Below are positions 61,001-64,000 of a stretch of 64,000 nt of DNA, piece by piece. This DNA comes from Henricia sp. BOLD:AAB3569. Lineage: Eukaryota > Echinodermata > Asteroidea > Spinulosida > Echinasteridae. The stretch lies in contig JBBELK010000364.1 in NCBI GenBank assembly GCA_037783545.1, positions 496,001-560,000 of the forward strand. Reading direction: 5' to 3'. Under the pieces are notes generated by a model, which was not told the DNA's origin, searched no databases, and saw only the letters and a list, made by a program, of their open reading frames with translations. Positions within the stretch are counted from its first letter, which is position 1. Every line of letters begins with the position of its first letter. The position numbers were made by a program, and so were the translations under genes.

Positions 61001-63518
61001 AGCAGTCTCTTTCCCACAAAATGAAAAAAATGCATGTGCCATGTGCACACATAAAAGGCTCTCCAATCAAATGTTTGATTGAAATTTTGGGACATTACAA
61101 ATCCTATATACATGTACAGTCTTTAATTAAAGTACATGTACAACACTTATGAGCAAGTTTGAATCACGACCATACATCGACTATTTCCAACAGAATGCAG
61201 TCTAGTCAATGATAGTTAGTCATGTCTGGTCGACTATTTGGACACAGTTATGCTGCTCACTGGTACCCATCAAGCATTGAGTTAATGCAGCGATTTGCAC
61301 GGAACCAAGTGACTAACCAAAGTCATTCACATTTGCACGTTAGTGTAAATGTGTGTTGCCAGGATGGCGTTCGACCAGTGGTTGACTGTAGTCGTGAATC
61401 GAACTTGCTCCATGATTTCATAGGGCCACCTGCACAAACTTGCAGCTCTTGATTCAAAAATAAACATATTTCCAGACCCGCTTACAACATTTCAAGGTTT
61501 TGCTACATGAAAAAGCCGCAAGTTCCTGATTTTTAAATTACAATAATTTTCTCTTAATCCATGTAATTTATTAGCACTGTATGCTCAGTTACCAGGACAT
61601 TATGTGGACATTATTAACATAATTTTGGAAAAGTGCTGATTATACCATGCTTGTAAATCTTGTCTTGAAAAAGCAATTTTCAATTAAAATTCAGAAATTC
61701 TGTTGGAAGTTCAACTATTGTTCTGCTAGTGAAACTATAAACATATCAGACATATTCATCACTGCCTATTTTATAAATCAAATAAAGTATACCTTGTGGT
61801 GGGAATGTGCATGTAAGTCCTGTGAATCCATTGATGCATTGACAATTGAATGATAAAGAACCAACATTTCTGCAGACACCTTGATTCTGGCATGGGTTGG
61901 ACGAGCATGGACCTGGAAAACAAGAAAACATTTGATAATGAGCTTAGAGCCACTTTTGTGTGTGTATGTGTGATTTTTTTTGCATGATGGTGCCTTCAAT
62001 AAGCAAATCCACCTTCATTAAGGGGGCTGTGTCACGGTTTGCGCATGCGCAGCAAAACTAGCCCAACTTTTATACGTTTCGTCGCTCGGGTTTTGCATAT
62101 ATCCTATTCAATCTTGGCTATCCCTTATAATTTTTTAGAAATTCTGGCAGTGGTGTACTTGTGAAAAAGTTCAATTAGTGCTCTTTTCTTGAGAATAGAT
62201 GGCATAATATAGGTCTACTTTATCACACATTTAGCAATGCTCGTGCAGACTTTTTTATCCCATACACGACGTACACGCACGCGCACACACATTGAATGTA
62301 GCCTTTCTGCGTCAAACTCTTGGTGGCGCCAGTGCTGTGAAATGCCCAAATGGTCCAAATCCCAAGTCCCAATTCAAGACAAGTGTTTATGAGCAGTTCC
62401 TAATTAAATTCTCAATTTAACTCTCAGCTTTTTAGAAGTAAGGCAGAACAAAAGGAGATAGTGGAATTTTATTTATTTTTAGTCAGGCCAGTACCTTATC
62501 CATCTTTCAAGAGAACAAAGCAAAAATGTGTGCATGCCTTCGAGAAATTGCACAAAATCACCATTTTGGCTGGTTCCATGGTTATATTTAATGGTCCTAA
62601 TACCACAGCAGTCTCTTTCCCACAAAATGAAAAAAATGCATGTGCCATGTGCACACATAAAAGGCTCTCCAATCAAATGTTTGATTGAAATTTTGGGACA
62701 TTACAAATCCTATATACATGTACAGTCTTTAATTAAAGTACATGTACAACACTTATGAGCAAGTTTGAATCACGACCATACATCGACTATTTCCAACAGA
62801 ATGCAGTCTAGTCAATGATAGTTAGTCATGTCTGGTCGACTATTTGGACACAGTTATGCTGCTCACTGGTACCCATCAAGCATTGAGTTAATGCAGCGAT
62901 TTGCACGGAACCAAGTGACTAACCAAAGTCATTCACATTTGCACGTTAGTGTAAATGTGTGTTGCCAGGATGGCGTTCGACCAGTGGTTGACTGTAGTCG
63001 TGAATCGAACTTGCTCCATGATTTCATAGGGCCACCTGCACAAACTTGCAGCTCTTGATTCAAAAATAAACATATTTCCAGACCCGCTTACAACATTTCA
63101 AGGTTTTGCTACATGAAAAAGCCGCAAGTTCCTGATTTTTAAATTACAATAATTTTCTCTTAATCCATGTAATTTATTAGCACTGTATGCTCAGTTACCA
63201 AGACATTATGTGGACATTATTAACATAATTTTGGAAAAGTGCTGATTATACCATGCTTGTAAATCTTGTCTTGAAAAAGCAATTTTCAATTAAAATTCAG
63301 AAATTCTGTTGGAAGTTCAACTATTCTTCTGCTAGTGAAACTATAAACATATCAGACATATTCATCACTGCCTATTTTATAAATCAAATAAAGTATACCT
63401 TGTGGTGGGAATGTGCATGTAAGTCCTGTGAATCCATTGATGCATTGACAATTGAATGATAAAGAACCAACATTTCTGCAGACACCTTGATTCTGGCATG
63501 GGTTGGACGAGCATGGAC
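33850..63518 (-). CDS. 3' part of a type I membrane protein gene with EGF and HYR-like modules (15 exons, 5' end outside the window)
   Basis: Fifteen exons with GT/AG borders chain in frame on the minus strand, all internal ones phase 1-1. Transcript-order intervals are 63518-63399, 61912-61793, 60308-60189, 58789-58526, 57952-57833, 52553-52440, 47144-46872, 45640-45527, 42649-42380, 41331-41062, 40265-40140, 39116-39033, 36322-36293, 35154-35056 and 34082-33850. The conceptual product is about 784 residues: six-cysteine EGF modules and HYR-like beta-sandwich modules, two short Cys-rich modules around an RRRR linker, one membrane span and a basic tail. EGF plus HYR architectures are known in echinoderm and other deuterostome adhesion or matrix proteins; the role here (adhesion or recognition) is inferred. 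Any symmetric exon could be skipped without breaking frame, so the splice form is unproven. I do not recognise a named orthologue. Confidence 0.75.
35056..35154 (-). CDS. short Cys-rich juxtamembrane exon
   Basis: A 99-bp phase 1-1 exon (33 residues) with acceptor TTCATGCAG and donor GTAAG. It reads DVVRSPCRTNSCPNNRTC, then VEFIRCVE. Four cysteines have spacing similar to the Cys-rich exon at 39 kb, so the two may be related stalk modules. The NRT sequon could be glycosylated. Confidence 0.7.
36293..36322 (-). CDS. 30-bp micro-exon with a polybasic linker (possible proprotein-convertase site)
   Basis: A 30-bp phase 1-1 micro-exon between TTTTCTTGAAG and GTAAGT encodes VRRRRDTHEL once the split codons are joined. 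RRRR followed by Asp fits a furin-type cleavage consensus (R-X-R/K-R). It would separate the EGF/HYR ectodomain from the membrane-anchored stub. It is short enough that chance is possible, but borders, phase and joined codons agree with both neighbours. Confidence 0.6.
36385..36877. mobile_element. intronic MITE
   Basis: Inverted ends GACCATTATCACGGTGTGGC and, reversed, GACCTTTATCACTGTGCGGC, both followed by CATCTT. Confidence 0.7.
36913..38163. mobile_element. 1.25-kb intronic inverted-repeat DNA element
   Basis: A perfect 28-bp inverted repeat starts GGGTCATTCTTCAGTAAGTG at both ends. The interior repeats TCCAAAATATCGTG(A/G)CGGAG at about 37330 and 37745. No transposase. Confidence 0.8.
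38388..38545. mobile_element. palindromic element of TTCGCCC repeats
   Basis: Left arm words CATTTCGCCCCAAAACCACT and TTCGCCCTCAACC face GTGGTTTTGGGGCG and GGGGTGAAATGGCAC. It is related to the terminal arrays of the element at 4556-6012. Confidence 0.7.
39033..39116 (-). CDS. short Cys-rich (partial EGF-like) exon
   Basis: An 84-bp phase 1-1 exon (28 residues) with acceptor CTCTTAG and donor GTAAGT. It reads NPCLVPNVCPVGLEC, then NNESMCFPA, so only four cysteines are present. The spacing resembles the first half of an EGF or a stalk-type Cys-rich module. An N-linked glycosylation sequon (NES) is present. Confidence 0.7.
39752..39993. mobile_element. palindromic MITE (CAATTTCATGAAACC family)
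   Basis: Arms GGCC(T/A)AATTTCATGGAACC and GTTAGCACA are inverted over about 100 bp. The end sequence resembles that of 47762-48250. Confidence 0.75.
40140..40265 (-). CDS. EGF-like exon
   Basis: A 126-bp phase 1-1 exon (42 residues) with acceptor CATCTTCAG and donor GTAAGA. It reads VGSLCSPNPCQNNGIC, then FVCTCPMDMFVGDFCQF. Six cysteines are in EGF order, with a slightly longer Cys3-Cys4 loop than the other modules. It is the last full EGF module before the membrane. Confidence 0.85.
41062..41331 (-). CDS. HYR-like module exon, duplicate 2
   Basis: A 270-bp phase 1-1 exon, near-identical partner of 42380-42649, with two conserved cysteines and the HYR closing strand. Its donor codon joins the next exon as GTT, giving VGSLC at the start of the following EGF module. 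Confidence 0.8.
42380..42649 (-). CDS. HYR-like module exon, duplicate 1
   Basis: A 270-bp phase 1-1 exon (90 residues) with acceptor TTCCCAG and donor GTAATA. It reads VQSFQITCVNQVTASGQPD through to TRNIRVEATATNGATAQC and TIPVRISA. It differs from the exon at 41062-41331 by a single residue (Val for Phe in the YNT-VPASG segment). The flanking intron is duplicated with it. Confidence 0.8.
43255..44682. mobile_element. TTAA-flanked inverted-repeat DNA transposon carrying an exon-like ORF (copy A)
   Basis: The terminal inverted repeat begins AGATGTTATGCCGTGGAGAG at both ends and extends at least 25 bp, with TTAA directly outside each end (43251-43254, 44683-44686). TTAA targets are typical of Kolobok and piggyBac superfamilies. 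The interior is CpG-rich and holds a minus-strand acidic ORF. No transposase is visible, so the element is non-autonomous or has captured a gene fragment. Confidence 0.75.
44145..44351 (-). CDS. exon-like acidic ORF inside the TTAA element (possible first exon of a P2X7-tail-like gene)
   Basis: The frame opens with ATG at 44351 (MKMAMFFSCS) and reads HEDSDEEPSSEFPTVEPYQF, EPELTRKEIREQRES and RSRQQDTA before becoming low complexity. From memory, an acidic lead followed by PYQFEPE resembles the N-terminus of the multicopy invertebrate proteins that share the P2X7 ballast domain. I could not find the Cys-rich remainder of that domain nearby. The region upstream is CpG-rich with a TGACGTCAC motif near 44459. 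The 3' border is uncertain. Confidence 0.3.
44890..45080 (-). repeat. tRNA-derived SINE, copy A
   Basis: On the minus strand the head reads ATGGCCGAGCGGTCTAGTGC (box A, Ser/Leu-type) with box B GGTTCGATTCC 50 bp later. The body contains TGCCCTTGAGCAAGGCACT, a motif shared by many deuterostome and fish SINEs. Confidence 0.75.
45527..45640 (-). CDS. EGF-like exon in duplicated block A
   Basis: A 114-bp phase 1-1 exon with the same sequence as 52440-52553 (six EGF cysteines, NGFTGNTC ending). The acceptor is AATACAG and the donor GTATGT. In transcript order it sits between the HYR exon at 47 kb and the HYR pair at 42 and 41 kb. Confidence 0.8.
46009..46081 (+). repeat. tRNA-like SINE head (Thr-UGU-like), copy A
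   Basis: This 73-nt segment folds as a near-complete tRNA. It has an acceptor stem with one mismatch, a 5-bp anticodon stem around loop CATGTAA (anticodon UGU), a 5-bp T stem with TTCAAAT loop, and a box B (GGTTCAAATCC). The D stem is degraded. A GC-rich GGGCTGGG segment follows directly, so a SINE or tRNA pseudogene is more likely than a working tRNA. Confidence 0.6.
46872..47144 (-). CDS. HYR-like module exon
   Basis: A 273-bp phase 1-1 exon (91 residues) with acceptor CCCCAG and donor GTAATA. It begins GQNFQITCANQVTASGQPG and ends TIRVEATATNGATAQC then TIPVRIST, the HYR closing-strand pattern. It has one more residue than the paired copies at 41 and 42 kb and about ten amino acid differences from them. 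It is an older paralogous module in the same protein. Confidence 0.8.
47762..48250. mobile_element. inverted-repeat element (GGGCCAATTTCATAAAAC ends)
   Basis: GGGCCAATTTCATAAAACAT at the left and its complement at the right, then GCTTAATCAAAA words inverted inside. CATGGCTG occurs just outside both ends, but the offset differs, so a target duplication is unproven. Confidence 0.6.
48856..49302 (-). CDS. candidate small two-exon gene, unrecognised
   Basis: Exon 1 (49302-49126) starts MSRSFYNLYGRCSYTWELC and ends FFTKQ before a GTAATA donor. A 63-bp intron ends TTACAAG. Exon 2 (49062-48856) reads DKTGMINIHFVYFPFN and ends LSIFCEK-stop. Both borders are phase 0, giving 127 residues in frame, while the intron contains a stop. 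I recognise no domain. It lies in the unique sequence between the two 4-kb duplicates, within an intron of the surface-protein gene and on the same strand. It could be chance. Confidence 0.25.
50159..51595. mobile_element. TTAA-flanked inverted-repeat DNA transposon (copy B)
   Basis: The same element as 43255-44682, carried by the 4-kb segmental duplication rather than by independent insertion, because flanks and TTAA sites are shared. Its length is 1,437 bp. Confidence 0.75.
51044..51270 (-). CDS. exon-like acidic ORF, duplicate in copy B
   Basis: The counterpart of the ORF at 44145-44351, with the same peptide through RSRQQDTA. It differs by one residue near the start (I for M after MK) and by an 11-bp insertion just after the conserved part. 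Preservation of the peptide reflects the recent segmental duplication and is not independent support for coding. Confidence 0.25.
51803..51993 (-). repeat. tRNA-derived SINE, copy B
   Basis: The same SINE insertion as 44890-45080, duplicated with the 4-kb block. Confidence 0.75.
52440..52553 (-). CDS. EGF-like exon in duplicated block B
   Basis: A 114-bp phase 1-1 exon (38 residues) reading GPCSGSPCQNGGGC, then FTCQCINGFTGNTC and NIPP, with all six EGF cysteines. It is identical at protein level to the exon at 45527-45640 because both lie in a duplicated 4-kb block. If the duplication is real, the protein carries two identical EGF modules separated by one HYR module. If it is an uncollapsed haplotype, only one exists. 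Confidence 0.75.
52922..52994 (+). repeat. tRNA-like SINE head (Thr-UGU-like), copy B
   Basis: Copy of 46009-46081 carried in the second 4-kb duplicate, with the same GC-rich continuation. Confidence 0.6.
53292..53547. repeat. 256-bp segment present in duplicate B, absent in A
   Basis: Bracketed by CAAGT on both sides. Its right part plus flank also occurs inverted at 56636-56796, so the segment-containing junction exists elsewhere in the window. Confidence 0.8.
54245..55895. repeat. 1.65-kb GC-rich minisatellite (AGCCCAGCCCGAAGCCCTCCC-type units)
   Basis: Imperfect units of roughly 20-22 bp built from CCCAGCCCGAAGCC words. Long open frames in it (for example 170 codons on the minus strand) are low-complexity artefacts. 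The right end (about 55690-55790) is the reverse complement of the GC-rich segment beside the tRNA-like repeats at 46.1 and 53.0 kb. Confidence 0.9.
56636..56796. repeat. dispersed repeat, inverted relative of 53480-53650
   Basis: Shares GACAAGTATTTTCAGAAACC, GGGCTCTCCCAACCCCCCA and the downstream TTTTGAAAA/GGCC words in reverse orientation, around an expanded G run. Confidence 0.8.
57538..57625. mobile_element. truncated palindromic MITE
   Basis: Same left arm as 5409-5529. The loop is in the opposite orientation, and the right arm stops after about 25 bp. Confidence 0.8.
57833..57952 (-). CDS. EGF-like exon
   Basis: A 120-bp phase 1-1 exon with acceptor TTTTCAG and donor GTATGT. It reads EGTVVPCSNNPCINGGTC, then FFCQCLLGYSGDNC, a complete six-cysteine EGF module with the usual GYSGDNC end. 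The split first codon joins the preceding HYR exon as GAG (Glu). Confidence 0.85.
58526..58789 (-). CDS. HYR-like module exon
   Basis: A 264-bp exon (88 residues, phase 1-1) with acceptor ATTTCTAG and donor GTAACA. It starts LRIICSDPPTATGNAG and ends with the HYR-type closing strand pattern GTETRTITVYSTFGGN then THICTSTITVS. Two cysteines, one near the start and one near the end, fit the hyalin-repeat fold, which is Ig/FN3-like. It shares spacing with the HYR-like exons at 41, 42 and 47 kb but is clearly more diverged. The frame has no long ORF of its own because there is no internal start near the exon's 5' end. Confidence 0.75.
58984..59605. mobile_element. 622-bp intronic inverted-repeat element
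   Basis: CAATAGACCAATCCAGTAAG at the left and, inverted, CAATAGACCGATCCAGTAAG at the right; arms run about 31 bp. The CG-rich interior contains no supported gene. Confidence 0.75.
60189..60308 (-). CDS. EGF-like exon, copy 1 of the 1.6-kb tandem array
   Basis: A 120-bp phase 1-1 exon encoding GPCSSNPCQNQGVC, CTNVGSSSF and TIPPT around six EGF cysteines. It differs from the other two array copies at several residues (T for R, S for L, I for F, T for Q), so it is the oldest or outgroup copy. The donor is GTATAC and the acceptor follows TTGCCAG. Confidence 0.85.
61793..61912 (-). CDS. EGF-like exon, copy 2 of the 1.6-kb tandem array
   Basis: A 120-bp phase 1-1 exon with the same borders as its neighbours and all six EGF cysteines. 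It reads CRNVGSLSF in the middle and ends TFPPQ. It lies 1,606 bp from the downstream-coordinate copy, and the surrounding intron is also nearly identical, so this is a recent unequal-crossover duplicate (or an assembly duplicate). Confidence 0.85.
63399..63518 (-). CDS. EGF-like exon, copy 3 of the 1.6-kb tandem array
   Basis: A 120-bp exon (40 residues, phase 1-1) with acceptor AG before GT-CCA-TGC and donor GTATAC. It reads GPCSSNPCQNQGVC, then NCQCINGFTGLTC, giving six cysteines in EGF order. There is no Asp/Asn pattern ahead of Cys1, so calcium binding is not indicated. The encoded peptide is identical to that of the exon at 61793-61912. Confidence 0.85.
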
Positions 63519-64000
63519 CTGGAAAACAAGAAAACATTTGATAATGAGCTTAGAGCCACTTTTGTGTGTGTATGTGTGATTTTTTTTGCATGATGGTGCC
63601 TTCAATAAGCAAATCCACCTTCATTAAGGGGGCTGTGTCACGGTTTGCGCATGCGCAGCAAAACTAGCCCAACTTTTATACGTTTCGTCGCTCGGGTTTT
63701 GCATATATCCTATTCAATCTTGGCTATCCCTTATAATTTTTTAGAAATTCTGGCAGTGGTGTACTTGTGAAAAAGTTCAATTAGTGCTCTTTTCTTGAGA
63801 ATAGATGGCATAATATAGGTCTACTTTATCACACATTTAGCAATGCTCGTGCAGACTTTTTTATCCCATACATGACATGCACGCACGCGCACACACATTG
63901 AATGTAGCCTTTCTGCGTCAAACTCTTGGTGGCGCCAGTGCTGTGAAATGCCCAAATGGTCCAAATCCCAAGTCCCAATTCAAGACAAGTGTTTATGAGC

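Larger units (their letters stand above)
59899..64000. repeat. 1.6-kb tandem array, three units (third cut by the window end)
   Basis: Units run about 59899-61473, 61474-63079 and 63080 to beyond the end, each carrying one EGF exon. The period is 1,604-1,606 bp. Units 2 and 3 are almost identical over their shared length; unit 1 differs by scattered substitutions and small indels. Confidence 0.9.

Noticed and set aside
1-64000. CRISPR arrays or prokaryotic operons
   Set aside because: The tandem repeats lack unique equal-length spacers, and gene structure is intron-exon with GT/AG borders throughout.

Overview
This is a window of a large, repeat-rich animal genome. Introns are long, splice sites are canonical GT/AG, and there are no operons or long bacterial-style ORFs. 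Frequent ACATGTA and TAGGCCTA words, tRNA-derived SINEs, and a surface protein that mixes EGF and hyalin-repeat (HYR) modules suggest a marine deuterostome, most likely an echinoderm. The species is an inference.

The right half (about 33.6-64.0 kb) carries the 3' part of one minus-strand gene. I read 15 exons from the sequence. Every internal exon starts and ends in phase 1, so the modules join in frame. In transcript order they encode EGF, EGF, EGF, HYR-like, EGF, EGF, HYR-like, EGF, HYR-like, HYR-like, EGF, a short Cys-rich module, a 10-residue linker with RRRR, a second short Cys-rich module, and finally one transmembrane segment with a short basic tail. This gives about 784 residues of a type I cell-surface protein; its 5' end lies beyond base 64,000. 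The locus is changing by tandem duplication: a 1.6-kb unit with one EGF exon is present three times, a 0.96-kb unit with one HYR exon twice, and a 4-kb block with one EGF exon twice. Each 4-kb block also holds a TTAA-flanked inverted-repeat element with a short acidic exon-like ORF.

The left half (1-33 kb) has no gene I can support. It is a nest of non-autonomous DNA transposons, palindromic MITEs, satellites and minisatellites. Six insertions have exact 9-bp target-site duplications; five of them have terminal inverted repeats beginning TAG and the sixth begins GCGCATTTT. They range from a 63-bp mini-element to 2.8 kb, and several sit inside other repeats, so relative ages can be read. None shows a transposase. 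A stretch of about 10 kb (15.67-25.57 kb) is bounded by a perfect 60-bp direct repeat and is otherwise unexplained.

Introns of the surface-protein gene hold further MITEs, SINEs and a 1.65-kb minisatellite at 54.2-55.9 kb that appears to have grown from the GC-rich segment following a tRNA-like SINE.
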